Assembly: GCF_002018365.1 (NCBI RefSeq)
Contig: NZ_MVKX01000001.1
Coordinates: 485,178-549,177 of the forward strand
DNA length: 64,000 nucleotides
Reading direction: 5' to 3'
Source: Acinetobacter amyesii
Lineage (GTDB): Bacteria; Pseudomonadota; Gammaproteobacteria; Pseudomonadales; Moraxellaceae
Within the stretch, counting starts at the first letter, position 1; each line of letters begins with the position of its first letter. Below the pieces are notes generated by a model. The model saw only the letters and a program-made list of their open reading frames with translations. It had not been told where the DNA came from and did not search any database. The position numbers and the translations under genes are program-made. Of the stretch, positions 1-8,384 are shown one piece after another.

Positions 1-162
1 AGCTAATTTGATTGCCATTAGATCTTTTGTTTCAATAAGCCGCTCAGCACTAATGCCGTTGCGCAGAAAGTCATCTGGATCAATTCCGTGACGCAAAAAA
101 AATTCCTTAGTGCCTGGCCAGCAGTAACCTGGTCTAAGGTGTTTTAGGAAAACTTTTTTCAT
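1..162 (-). CDS. Partial phage tail-region protein, unknown function (C-terminus outside window)
   Basis: The frame opens at an ATG at 160-162 and runs off the left edge without a stop, giving 54 visible residues. It begins MKKVFLKHLRPGYCWPG and contains FFLRHGIDPDDFLRNGIS. The start overlaps the stop of the upstream gene in an ATGA arrangement, typical of translational coupling in a late phage operon. I do not recognise a domain. It follows the BR0599-family gene and a small membrane protein, so it belongs to the tail-tip or post-tail segment. It is too short for the usual length cut-offs and is truncated only by the window. Confidence 0.6.
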   Translation of the reverse strand, partial: MKKVFLKHLRPGYCWPGTKEFFLRHGIDPDDFLRNGISAERLIETKDLMAIKLA

Positions 163-467
163 TTCTTCCCGCCTTTGCTTTTGATTGCAGTTGTTTTTTG
201 ACCCCAAATATGGGTGATGTTCCCATACATATGAGGGCTGCCTGCAATGTCACTAAATGAAGTACCTTCATCAGCGATTGTTCCATCAAGTTGATTTGGC
301 TTTTGTTGGTTCTTTTTCTGCTGCTTTCGCATTTGCAAGAAGTTGTAAACTCCAACAGCAACAGAAATCACAGCCGAGATAATCATCCCGACAATTATGG
401 GTGCAATGGCTTTTGTGTGCTGAATCTGAGAAACGTCGTAATGAGCTATGATGTGTTGTATATCCAT
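159..467 (-). CDS. Small phage membrane protein, unknown function
   Basis: A 102-residue protein with one clear hydrophobic segment near residues 22-43 (IAPIIVGMIISAVISVAVG). A basic, glutamine-rich stretch follows (RKQQKKNQQKPNQ), then a polar tail ending in KGGKK. This is a single-pass membrane layout with most of the protein on one side. The gene sits nine bases after the BR0599-family gene and overlaps the next gene by four bases, so it is transcribed with the tail module. No family is recognised. A role in tail-tip assembly or in the membrane step of DNA entry would fit the position, but that is inference only. Confidence 0.6.
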   Translation of the reverse strand: MDIQHIIAHYDVSQIQHTKAIAPIIVGMIISAVISVAVGVYNFLQMRKQQKKNQQKPNQLDGTIADEGTSFSDIAGSPHMYGNITHIWGQKTTAIKSKGGKK

Positions 468-475
468 GCTTTAAC

Positions 476-1393
476 TCACTTAATTAACTGTGTTTCCAAT
501 GGGTTTTGACTCGGAATGAATGGATGCCCAGCAAAATTAAGGCTGTTGCTGAGTTTTTCATGGCATGTTTTTAATGATTGATCACAGCCCGGTGCCACAC
601 GCACCACATCACCGACTTTTAAACCGACGTGCTGACGATAAAGGTTTAGAGAATTTCCACCGCCCGACGTGATTGTGGTGTAAACACCATCTTTCACTAA
701 CAGGCCTAAATTCAGCCATGCTGCTGGATATGCTTTGGTTTCCATGACTGGTGCACCATCTTCATAAGTCGGATTGCCTTGACCATCTAAAACAGGTTGA
801 CCTAGTTCATCTAAAACAGGGATTTGTTCAAAGACCGGATTACCCTGCTCATCGAGCACCTGTGTTGGCACCACACTAAAACTTACAACCAAACCTGATA
901 CCGCTGTGACCACAACTTCAAATGACATCTTTTCGAAATCCAAACCACACCAGCGGTCGTAAATTGAGTTTGGACACGAAGACTGAAATTTGCGCGTCAG
1001 GATATTGCGGTTTAAGTACGATTCACCTGTTTCACATACCAGTGTCAGCGTGTCTGCATCTTCATCAAATTTCGGCTGCGTCACACGGCCTTTATGTAAT
1101 ACCAAGGTTTCGTTTTGGTATAGCTCCAGGATTGTGACCGTCACACCGCCATAAAAGATTTTCCCTGCAAATACTGCAGCAAGGTTTTCACCTTCAGCAT
1201 TCAATAAGCTCATTTGCGGTAGCGTCACTTCGGTATCACACTTATCAATGCTTTCATCTTCAATCGCAGTGCGTGAAAGACCGCGAATTGGTAGATATTC
1301 AATACCTGCGTGTGTGATTACTTTACGCTGATTGGTGAAATACCACGTGCGAGTACCGTGCTTAAATTGATAAAGTTCCGCTCTCGTTTTCAT
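476..1393 (-). CDS. Phage BR0599/DUF2163 family tail protein
   Basis: A 305-residue structural protein. The C-terminal third carries the Phage_BR0599 signature: conserved cysteines in CPNSIYDRWCGLD (about 140-152), then CDQSLKTCHEKLSN and the closing NFAGHPFIPSQNP. The N-terminal part matches the DUF2163 region that precedes it in the family. Family members lie between the distal tail protein and the tail-tip hydrolase or hub in siphophages and are thought to form part of the baseplate or tail tip. An insertion near 178-218 contains repeated VLDEQGNPV-like units (VLDEQGNPV, VLDELGQPV, VLDGQGNPT), which look like an internal short tandem repeat. It overlaps the upstream gene by four bases. Confidence 0.85.
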   Translation of the reverse strand: MKTRAELYQFKHGTRTWYFTNQRKVITHAGIEYLPIRGLSRTAIEDESIDKCDTEVTLPQMSLLNAEGENLAAVFAGKIFYGGVTVTILELYQNETLVLHKGRVTQPKFDEDADTLTLVCETGESYLNRNILTRKFQSSCPNSIYDRWCGLDFEKMSFEVVVTAVSGLVVSFSVVPTQVLDEQGNPVFEQIPVLDELGQPVLDGQGNPTYEDGAPVMETKAYPAAWLNLGLLVKDGVYTTITSGGGNSLNLYRQHVGLKVGDVVRVAPGCDQSLKTCHEKLSNSLNFAGHPFIPSQNPLETQLIK

Positions 1394-2601
1394 GATGAAA
1401 GCTCCACAATTGGCACTGTGACTTGCGTTTTATGTGCGCCTAAAAATTGAAATTCAATTTGGTCCGCATCAAGGCGATGTAAACCTAAATAGCAGATTGT
1501 TTGAATGTTGCTGCGTTGAGCATTGATTGCTGGCGATACAGTGAGTGAACCGCCTGTTTTTGCAGTAATCGTGTGTGCTGTCCAAGTGCCGTCTTTGCGT
1601 TTCACAGCAATGTGTTTACGATCCGCTTCAAGCAAATACTTTGTATTTGTACTGAGTGAAGTTGTAATGTTGCCAGTATTGAGGATATTCAAATGTTTCT
1701 CATATAACGGCATCCAAAATAGCTGATAACGCCCCATTCGACGAAATAGAAACTTGCGATATTCCGTGTATTGGTTCCAATCACTCAGTAACGACTTGAA
1801 TGGTTTCAAATATCGTGGTTTAGCCCAATGCGTAAAATCCTGAAAGCCACCAACATCACCATCGACAATATTTTGATGCTGCGTCAGTGTCATTTCTAAT
1901 GAGCTGCCATCCAACAACAACGGCTTGAAGTAAATATCATCACCAAGGAATTGCTCAGGCATATCAGCTGCAAATTCAGGCGAATCCTCTGCAATCACAC
2001 GAAAAACTACACTTGAGTTGGACCAAAAACCGCCAGTATTGATTGATGCATCACCATCGATGATACAGATCCGCAGCGGCATGATTGATGCATTGGTTGC
2101 TGTCACATTAGCTGCAAGTCGAAAGCCGTCCTGATATTCAGTAATCAATTCTTGAATGATTTCTTGCGTTTCAGGATCTCGAATTTCTTCTTGCACAATG
2201 ATGTAACGACCTATGCTCACAATCTCAGCAACTTGAGCACCCTCAGAACTTTCAAGCAAAATAAAACCGACTTTAAGGTCGGCTTGGTGTGCTGTCGTGT
2301 TCATGATGATGAAATCACTATTCACCATATCTGGAATGAGCTGTCGAAATTGCGGCAGTGGAATACCCCACTGTTTACGCAAATTTGCATAGAGCATGTG
2401 GAACATATCACCCATGGCTTTACGCATATTCACATAGTTGAAGCTCAAGACTTGACGTGGTGCATCACGCTGAATGTATCGAATTTCACTACCATCAAAC
2501 GATTCATGCACCTCGGTTTTAAACTCTAAGCGCTCGGTCGAATCAAGTAGAGGGCAATTTGTTAATACGTGTACTTCGCCATATTTGGTTTGTATTTTCA
2601 T
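1390..2601 (-). CDS. Putative distal tail (Dit-like) structural protein
   Basis: A 403-residue protein between the tape measure gene and the BR0599-family gene. In siphophages this slot usually holds the distal tail protein or an equivalent baseplate component. The N-terminus contains VHVLTNCPLLDSTERLEFKT and ESFDGSEIRYIQRDAPRQVL, a pattern seen in phage proteins that bind the end of the tail tube. The C-terminal half is beta-rich with no enzyme motif. It is close to the tape measure (24 bases) and overlaps the next gene, so it is co-expressed. The Dit assignment comes from position and composition; I cannot name a domain with certainty. Confidence 0.6.
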   Translation of the reverse strand: MKIQTKYGEVHVLTNCPLLDSTERLEFKTEVHESFDGSEIRYIQRDAPRQVLSFNYVNMRKAMGDMFHMLYANLRKQWGIPLPQFRQLIPDMVNSDFIIMNTTAHQADLKVGFILLESSEGAQVAEIVSIGRYIIVQEEIRDPETQEIIQELITEYQDGFRLAANVTATNASIMPLRICIIDGDASINTGGFWSNSSVVFRVIAEDSPEFAADMPEQFLGDDIYFKPLLLDGSSLEMTLTQHQNIVDGDVGGFQDFTHWAKPRYLKPFKSLLSDWNQYTEYRKFLFRRMGRYQLFWMPLYEKHLNILNTGNITTSLSTNTKYLLEADRKHIAVKRKDGTWTAHTITAKTGGSLTVSPAINAQRSNIQTICYLGLHRLDADQIEFQFLGAHKTQVTVPIVELSS

Positions 2602-2625
2602 TTTGTCCTCAAAAATAACCCTGAG

Positions 2626-5600
2626 TTAAACACCCAAGGCTGAACGGTTTCGTTTAAAGAACTTCACAAATGCTTTTGTGCCATCAGGACTGAATAAGTA
2701 ATCACTCAGACTTTCACGCTCATCTACAATAACGAAGTTCGGGTTTAGGTTTACTTGGGATTGACCACTTGAGTTTTGGGCTTGGGAAAGATAGTTAGTC
2801 AAATCCTTATTTTGTTGAGGGTTCAACAATTTAGGCGCATCAAGTGCGATTGATCCACCATCTGCATAAGCATTTGGCAATCTGCCGGTTTGATTCATAA
2901 AGTTCAACGTATCAAGACCAAGCATATTTACGGCTGCGGTTCGCATCATGAACTCACCGTTTGAAGCCATAATTGGGATTTCATCACTCGTACCAGTACC
3001 CTTCCCAGTGATATGGCCACCAGTCGCATAACCAACCGGACTCAACGCTGAAACCGCAGCCTGAAGCAAACCAGTTTCTATAGTTGCCATTGTAATCGCA
3101 GGCATATTGTATGGAAACGGTGCTGACGCCCAAGCTGCCGAAATAGCTTGATAACTATTCATTGCGGTAGAGAACAATGCAAAGCTTTTTTGAACACCAC
3201 CAAGAATGGCATAAGCCGAACTTGATGAATCAACCAACCCCATCATCATGCCTGCAAAATCTGCGCCGTACTGGGCACCGTATGACATTTGCATGGCCAA
3301 ACGCTGTTGTTGATACTCCTCTTCTGTCAGTAGCATGTGTTTACGTGCTTCTGCTAAAAGATCCATATCTTCTTGGTATGGCGATTTATCCAAGCCCATC
3401 ATGGACTTGTAGTCTCCCCATACCTGTTCACGCTCAGCGTTTGATTCTAAACCTTGACTAAAGTTCGCCTCTTTAACAAGACTTTGCTTCATTTCAGGTG
3501 AATATTCAGCAGTATTGAGAATCTCTTCTCGTACTAATGCGTAATATTCTTTGGCGTAGTCAGCAGCAGATATCCAGTGTCGTTTTGCTTCAAGCAGCTG
3601 CTTAGATTGAGCAATCCTAATTTTTTCAATTTCAGCATTACTCTTATCAGCCAATGATTTTAAAGCTTGCTCTTTAAGCTCATCATTCATTTGAGAATCC
3701 AATTGAATTCTTAATGAATTAATTTTCACTTGCCGGTCAAGTTTTTCCGTCGCAGTCTCTTGCCATTCATTTAGATCAGCAGCAAGTATTTCAATATAAA
3801 GTTGCTTTTCAAGGCTTGCTCTCTGCGTAGCATTTTGAATAAAGCCACTTGTATCACCTACACTAAATTTGGCTTTTCGTATCTCCTCAATCTTAGCAGC
3901 TAAGTCTTTTTCAATCTGCATCTCACGAGTTGCGAATTCATACGCAATTCGCTCACGTGCATTAGCCTGCTGCTCCTTCAAACGCTCTGCCTCTTTAGCA
4001 TCTTTAGCCTGTTGCGACAGGGCTGCTTTTGATGACTTGGCAGAATTACTCGCTGCTGCTTGAGCGGCTTTTTGACGAGCCTCACGCTGTTTATCTACAG
4101 CATCAAGCTGGTCAAGCATTTTCTTTTGCTCAATCGTTACACCCTTAAAACCATTCTTGGCATTCTCATTATAAACTTCTGTCCATCGAGCAGCAGATTG
4201 ACTTGACTTCCCTTGCTTTTCAAATGCGTTCTGCAGTTTTGCTGAAAAAACATCAGAACTTAATTTCGTGTTTACTTCATTCAGAGCAGAAGCTAAATTG
4301 CGCACACCTGTTGCTGCATTATGGCCAGCATTTGCAGTTCCGTTTAGCTCCCCAGATAATTGTGCAATAAAATCTTTTTGAGTTTTTGCTTCAGTGCCGG
4401 CCTCATAAACAGCTTTTGCAAAATTTGCCGTTTTGTCTTTTGCAACTTGTGATACCCTGCTTGAGTTCTGAACAGAAGTATTGAATGCATCCAAATCACC
4501 AGTTTTCTTATATTCAGCAAATAACTTTGATAACTCAACTTGAGATTCAGTAACAATTTCCCCCATATTGCCCATATTACTGGCATAAACCATTAGTTCG
4601 GCAGATGCTTGTCTGTATGCTTCATTAAGTTCTTCTAGTTTCTGACGCTCAGCGGCTATTTGTGCGTCACGCTGAATACTATTTAATTCACGATATTTAA
4701 TCACCGCATCACCAACAGCTTCATTATTTTCTCGCAATGATTTTGTTGATTTCTCTGAATTATCGCTTAAATACATATACCCAGCGGCCAGCGCAGTCAC
4801 ACCGATAGTGATTGCACCAATCGGCCCGCCTACTAAAGCCAACGCCCTTGAACTTGCTGTGCGTGCTGCAGTAAGTTCAGATTCTGCAGCTACTTGCGTT
4901 GCCACAGCAGCAGCCGATTGCTTCATCGCTATGTTGTGTGCAATTTCTGCTTGGGTTAGACGCATTGTTGCTGCAGCACGTTCTTGACGTGTTGTTGCCG
5001 AATTCATTTCCGCTCGTGCAAGATTAAGTTCCGTTAGTGTTTGTGCAGCAGCTTGACGGCTTCGCTGAACCTCTAATGCCAATAGACGAGCTTGACTAGC
5101 AGCCTCTGCTTCTGCAGCAGCTGCTCTGGCTGTAGATGCGATTATAGCTTCACGAACAGCGACGGATTGTTCAGCAATTCGTTTTGTCAAATAGGCCACA
5201 CCACCCAACATCGCAACATTTGCAACAGTTTCTAAATTTCCAGCTAAAATGCCCAATGCTCCAGCCATCATTCCAGTCGCAGAAGTTGATTCGTTTGCTT
5301 TACCTAAATAATCAGTCACAGCATTTGATAGCACTGTAAATCCATCAGCAAGACTATTCTCCATACTGTTGGCCAGCGCTTCACTTTTTTCACGGCTTGC
5401 ATCAAGTGCATTATTTAAATCTTTTGTGCTTAATTTTCCAGCATTACCCATAGACAAAATATCAGCTTCAGATTTATTTAAACTCTTTGATAAATCTCCA
5501 ACAATACTTGGAACAGCAGACAAGATTGAAATCCAAGCATCACCTGAAACTTTGCCGCTATAGATGCTTTTCATATAAGCATCAGTTGCACTGGCTGCTT

Positions 5601-6048
5601 TATCTGCAGCCGTTGCATTATGCGTAAATGAAAATGACAGACTGTCTGTAATACGCAAAGAGCGCTCTGTCGTTTCACCATAAGCCTTTAAAGCACCACC
5701 AACATCTAAATAAACCTGCTGCGCCTCTTTTAAAGGACGGTATGTGGTATTTGCGGTTTGCAAAAGATGTTCTTGAACTTGGTTATATTCTTGCTGACTG
5801 CTGGTTGCATTGCGGATCTGCGCTGCCATCTGGGTATATTCATCTGCCATGCTGATCACTGAACCAACAGTAAAGCCTGCCAATGCTGTAACCCCTAAAC
5901 CTTTGATCATTTCAATCGCAGAACCCGCGCTGTTTTCAATACGTTTAGATTCGCGCTCTGCAGTATCACCGGCCTTTTTCATTGGTTCAGTAAAACCGGC
6001 AGTTTTGGCAATTAAATCAAGCGTTAATGTTCCAAGCTTAGTAGCCAT
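2626..6048 (-). CDS. Tail tape measure protein
   Basis: A 1140-residue protein and the longest gene of the prophage, as expected for a siphovirus tape measure that sets tail length and passes into the host envelope during injection. The N-terminus (LGTLTLDLIAKTAGFTEPMK, then coiled coil to about 300) matches the tape measure N-terminal domain. A long alanine, glutamate and glutamine-rich helical region follows. A hydrophobic segment lies near 405-430 (GGPIGAITIGVTALAAGYMY), and further glycine and alanine-rich hydrophobic stretches occur near 975-1050. Using the usual rule of about 1.5 angstrom per residue, tail length would be roughly 170 nm, which is an inference. It is separated from the chaperone genes by the two-gene cassette at 6107-7012. 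Confidence 0.92.
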   Translation of the reverse strand: MATKLGTLTLDLIAKTAGFTEPMKKAGDTAERESKRIENSAGSAIEMIKGLGVTALAGFTVGSVISMADEYTQMAAQIRNATSSQQEYNQVQEHLLQTANTTYRPLKEAQQVYLDVGGALKAYGETTERSLRITDSLSFSFTHNATAADKAASATDAYMKSIYSGKVSGDAWISILSAVPSIVGDLSKSLNKSEADILSMGNAGKLSTKDLNNALDASREKSEALANSMENSLADGFTVLSNAVTDYLGKANESTSATGMMAGALGILAGNLETVANVAMLGGVAYLTKRIAEQSVAVREAIIASTARAAAAEAEAASQARLLALEVQRSRQAAAQTLTELNLARAEMNSATTRQERAAATMRLTQAEIAHNIAMKQSAAAVATQVAAESELTAARTASSRALALVGGPIGAITIGVTALAAGYMYLSDNSEKSTKSLRENNEAVGDAVIKYRELNSIQRDAQIAAERQKLEELNEAYRQASAELMVYASNMGNMGEIVTESQVELSKLFAEYKKTGDLDAFNTSVQNSSRVSQVAKDKTANFAKAVYEAGTEAKTQKDFIAQLSGELNGTANAGHNAATGVRNLASALNEVNTKLSSDVFSAKLQNAFEKQGKSSQSAARWTEVYNENAKNGFKGVTIEQKKMLDQLDAVDKQREARQKAAQAAASNSAKSSKAALSQQAKDAKEAERLKEQQANARERIAYEFATREMQIEKDLAAKIEEIRKAKFSVGDTSGFIQNATQRASLEKQLYIEILAADLNEWQETATEKLDRQVKINSLRIQLDSQMNDELKEQALKSLADKSNAEIEKIRIAQSKQLLEAKRHWISAADYAKEYYALVREEILNTAEYSPEMKQSLVKEANFSQGLESNAEREQVWGDYKSMMGLDKSPYQEDMDLLAEARKHMLLTEEEYQQQRLAMQMSYGAQYGADFAGMMMGLVDSSSSAYAILGGVQKSFALFSTAMNSYQAISAAWASAPFPYNMPAITMATIETGLLQAAVSALSPVGYATGGHITGKGTGTSDEIPIMASNGEFMMRTAAVNMLGLDTLNFMNQTGRLPNAYADGGSIALDAPKLLNPQQNKDLTNYLSQAQNSSGQSQVNLNPNFVIVDERESLSDYLFSPDGTKAFVKFFKRNRSALGV

Positions 6049-6066
6049 ATACTTTCCTCTAGACGT

Positions 6067-6089
6067 AAAAAAACCGCCTTTGAGCGGTT
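6067..6089 (-). terminator. Intrinsic terminator downstream of the moron cassette
   Basis: On the minus strand AACCGC and GCGGTT form a six-base-pair stem with a six-base loop, followed by seven T. It lies between the small exported-protein gene (ends 6107) and the tape measure start (6048). It would therefore end transcripts of the inserted cassette unless an antiterminated late transcript reads through. Confidence 0.75.
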
Positions 6090-6106
6090 AGTTAGATATA
6101 TTTAAA

Positions 6107-6424
6107 TCACTTAAGATGCCTCTTACAATCTAAATATATTTTTGCGGAATATTCATTTATTGCTTTAGTTTTATTTTTTTCTAAAGAATAAGCAGGGGTA
6201 CTAAACGCTCCCTCAACAATTGATTCCATGAGCTCTTTAACACTATCACTACTACTAGATCTACTTACGGCCAAAAGCAATGTTTTAATAGACATGCCAT
6301 TTTGCCTTTTTTCCATCACCAATTCAGCATAGGAAGATATATCTTTGCAAAATTCTGATTTTGAGATATCTCCAAATACAACAGCAGGATATAAGAATAC
6401 ACCCAGAATTATTATCTTCTTCAT
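6107..6424 (-). CDS. Small exported protein of prophage moron cassette
   Basis: A 105-residue protein with a typical Sec signal peptide: MKKIIILGVFLYPAVVFGD, with a probable cleavage after the glycine near 18. The mature part is polar and helical, with two cysteines (in EFCKDISSY and LDCKRHLK) that could form a disulfide in the periplasm. It contains MEKRQNGMSIKTLLLAVS. The gene follows the HIRAN-like gene by nine bases and is closed by an intrinsic terminator at 6067-6089, so the two form a unit. Its place between tail chaperone and tape measure genes marks it as an accessory insertion. A lysogenic-conversion or superinfection-exclusion role is possible but unproven. Confidence 0.65.
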   Translation of the reverse strand: MKKIIILGVFLYPAVVFGDISKSEFCKDISSYAELVMEKRQNGMSIKTLLLAVSRSSSSDSVKELMESIVEGAFSTPAYSLEKNKTKAINEYSAKIYLDCKRHLK

Positions 6425-6433
6425 GTTAATTCC

Positions 6434-7012
6434 TTAACCCAGTTGTATATATTTTGCCGAATTTGCCACTCTTGATGGCATATCCAATCTAACACCAAAT
6501 TTATAATCTTCACTGCGACCGCCAACAATTACAGCATTAACAAATACTTCAGAGTTATCGGACATATTTAATCGCCCCAAAAGCTTAACCCAACTTTCAG
6601 CATTATTCCGAGCAAAATATCCAACAGTTAAGCCATTAATATCTACTTTGGTGGCATTTTTATCATAACTATTATTAAGATCTCTAATAATTCTTGCCTC
6701 GACTTCAGTAAAACTGCCTTTACCATCTCGCTTAACAGCAAACCGTTCAATATTAGATTGATATGATGCCTCGCCCACTATTTCAAATGTGTATGATTCA
6801 AAGTCATAAGCACCGTCATAGACCAGTTTGTACTTTTGGCTTTTCTGTACTGGCTTAGTTTCATAAGTAGGACTTGGTAATCGTCCCTTAGTTGTACCAG
6901 GAGTTTTCGGCGCAGGCACATATTTTTCAAAGTCACCACTTTTTTTCAATTCTTGTGTTACTAAATACCCCACCAGAGCAACGGCCACTAAGATAATTAA
7001 AACCCACATCAT
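6434..7012 (-). CDS. Membrane-anchored protein with HIRAN-like domain
   Basis: A 192-residue protein. Residues 1-19 (MMWVLIILVAVALVGYLV) form an N-terminal membrane anchor, followed by a proline and lysine-rich linker to about 62. The C-terminal part resembles a HIRAN domain: FEIVGEASYQSNIERF, then EARIIRDLNNSYDKNATKV, then INGLTVGYFARNNAESWVK. The Y-D-x-N-A and GY-F/V patterns are typical of HIRAN, which in helicase-associated proteins binds DNA 3' ends. A membrane-tethered HIRAN-like domain is unusual. The gene lies in the late tail operon where only the tape measure should follow, on the same strand. About 130 bases of AT-rich DNA upstream could hold its own promoter. The domain call is by eye. 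Confidence 0.55.
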   Translation of the reverse strand: MMWVLIILVAVALVGYLVTQELKKSGDFEKYVPAPKTPGTTKGRLPSPTYETKPVQKSQKYKLVYDGAYDFESYTFEIVGEASYQSNIERFAVKRDGKGSFTEVEARIIRDLNNSYDKNATKVDINGLTVGYFARNNAESWVKLLGRLNMSDNSEVFVNAVIVGGRSEDYKFGVRLDMPSRVANSAKYIQLG

Positions 7013-7160
7013 AAAAAATCCCCATTAAACCCAAAAGTTCAATGAGGATATTATGTATTGCTTAATTTATCTACTATACACCGCGCCAATTCAATCTTCC
7101 TAAAATTGGCAATAGATTGAACTAAGGTGCAAAAAAATTATCTTGATAATCAAAACCTAC

Positions 7161-7825
7161 TTAAGCGGATTTCTTTCTAATCGCTTTCATACGTTCTTCT
7201 TCAAAAGACTTTTCTGGTACATCTTCATGCGGCATATAGGCCAAAGCAGAAACACTTTCAGGATCTTTCACTTTAAACATCGTGTAGTGTGCCATCCAGT
7301 TCCCAAAGCCTTGCTCTATTCTGCGACCAAAAAACAAAGAGCCTCTTTTTTTACGAAAGGCTCTCCATATTTGAAGCTCAGCATTATCTAAGTTTCGCTT
7401 TGCGTCTCTGATCGTGTTTCCACCGATTCCGCAGCTGACGAGTTCGCACCAGAATTCATTTTCTTCAAGTGCTTGATCTGCTGCTTCCCCGTAAAATCAT
7501 TGACCACTTCAGATGCTTTATACATCGCATCAATAATGGCTGGAACAGGTTTACCTACACTTTCAAGCGTTGGAAAACACGGCTCATTTGTATCTGCATT
7601 ATAAATCGTTTTTTGCACACGAAGCTTATGCAGATCCGCCACGAGCATATCTGTTAGATCTTTCCCGCGAGTCAAATCTACCGCTTCATCAAAGCTTAAG
7701 CGTTTTACTGCGATATCAGCTGTGTAATCTTTACCATCAATGGTAAATACAATTTCTTTAGGCACTAACTCCGTAGAAATTTTATCCGAAAGACCTAATA
7801 GATCAGTTGAACTTAATTTTTTCAT
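7161..7825 (-). CDS. Tail assembly chaperone, -1 frameshift fusion product (G-T type)
   Basis: The reading frame one base back from the 145-residue chaperone ORF is open from just after a TGA at 7497-7499 to a TAA at 7161-7163. It encodes clear protein: GEAADQALEENEFWCELVSC, IGGNTIRDAKRNLDNAELQ, IWRAFRKKRGSLFFGRRIEQ and a basic end. It has no convincing start codon or ribosome site of its own. The shared window holds four G residues (7487-7490) in the frame-0 codons ACG GGG AAG, so the glycine tRNA can slip from GGG to GGG. The product would be 113 residues of the short protein plus 108 new residues, 221 in total. Lambda G/GT and many siphophages make such fusions to recruit tail tube protein to the tape measure. 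Confidence 0.8.
7388..7825 (-). CDS. Tail assembly chaperone, short (G-like) form
   Basis: A 145-residue protein directly after the tail tube gene; its start overlaps the tube stop. It begins MKKLSSTDLLGLSDKISTEL and contains KEIVFTIDGKDYTADIAVKR and SFDEAVDLTRGKDLTD. This layout, a small beta-rich domain followed by a helical part, is typical of tail assembly chaperones of the phage G family. The last 32 residues after the slip site (SSAAESVETRSETQSET at the end) are low complexity and polar, as often seen when ribosomes stay in frame 0. The short form is expected in excess over the fusion form. It helps polymerise tail tube around the tape measure and is absent from the virion. Confidence 0.78.
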   Translation of the reverse strand: MKKLSSTDLLGLSDKISTELVPKEIVFTIDGKDYTADIAVKRLSFDEAVDLTRGKDLTDMLVADLHKLRVQKTIYNADTNEPCFPTLESVGKPVPAIIDAMYKASEVVNDFTGKQQIKHLKKMNSGANSSAAESVETRSETQSET

Positions 7826-8310
7826 TATGGCGACACCTTAAATTGATCAATCACTTCAGTTTGGCGCTTCATTGGAATCGTGTGATTCACCATTGCATCT
7901 ACAGCAAACACTGGTGAGCCTTTTCGCAAGATTGCTTCAAAACTTGACCAAGTTCGTGTTTCAGGAAGCTCAATATCACTGCCAGTCAATGTTGGCTCTG
8001 AAATACCATCCGACCAGCCCACATATACTTCTACTTTTTCCTTAGCTGCCGCCAATTCAAGCAATTTCATATGTGAACCATTTTTCGGGTCGGTATCAAT
8101 TTGAATAGAACCTTCACCCGGTGTCACCAAACCATACTCAGAAGTTTTTGTACTGGTTTCTTCCAAGCAAGTCGTGTCAACTTCTGATGCGCTATCATCA
8201 CCAAGTACCAAAGCTTTAATACAACCCATTTTGGTTAATGTCGGTACAGTGCCATGGACGATCCACACTGCTGTACCATTAGATAAAACACCTTTCTTTT
8301 GTGCTGCCAT
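7825..8310 (-). CDS. Major tail tube protein
   Basis: A 161-residue protein located between head-tail completion genes and the tail chaperones, the normal slot for the siphovirus tube protein. It starts MAAQKKGVLSNGTAVWIVHG and contains VDTTCLEETSTKTSEYGLVT and a GSIQIDTDPKN segment. This Gly, Thr and Ser-rich beta-strand pattern is shared with tail tube proteins of lambda gpV type. It is expected to form hexameric rings that stack into the tail tube. It has its own small upstream gap with an attenuator-like hairpin (8339-8362), which may tune its level relative to the connector genes. Confidence 0.82.
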   Translation of the reverse strand: MAAQKKGVLSNGTAVWIVHGTVPTLTKMGCIKALVLGDDSASEVDTTCLEETSTKTSEYGLVTPGEGSIQIDTDPKNGSHMKLLELAAAKEKVEVYVGWSDGISEPTLTGSDIELPETRTWSSFEAILRKGSPVFAVDAMVNHTIPMKRQTEVIDQFKVSP

Positions 8311-8338
8311 GAGTAGCTACTCCTCAAATTTTTGGCAT

Positions 8339-8362
8339 AAAAAAACCACCTTTCGGTGGTAT
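8339..8362 (-). terminator. Hairpin terminator or attenuator before the tail tube gene
   Basis: On the minus strand ACCACC and GGTGGT pair around a GAAA loop and are followed by seven T. It lies in the short gap between the DUF3168 gene and the tail tube gene, inside the late operon, so an antiterminated late transcript must read through it. Confidence 0.7.
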
Positions 8363-8384
8363 ATAAAACAAATTAATTAATGAC

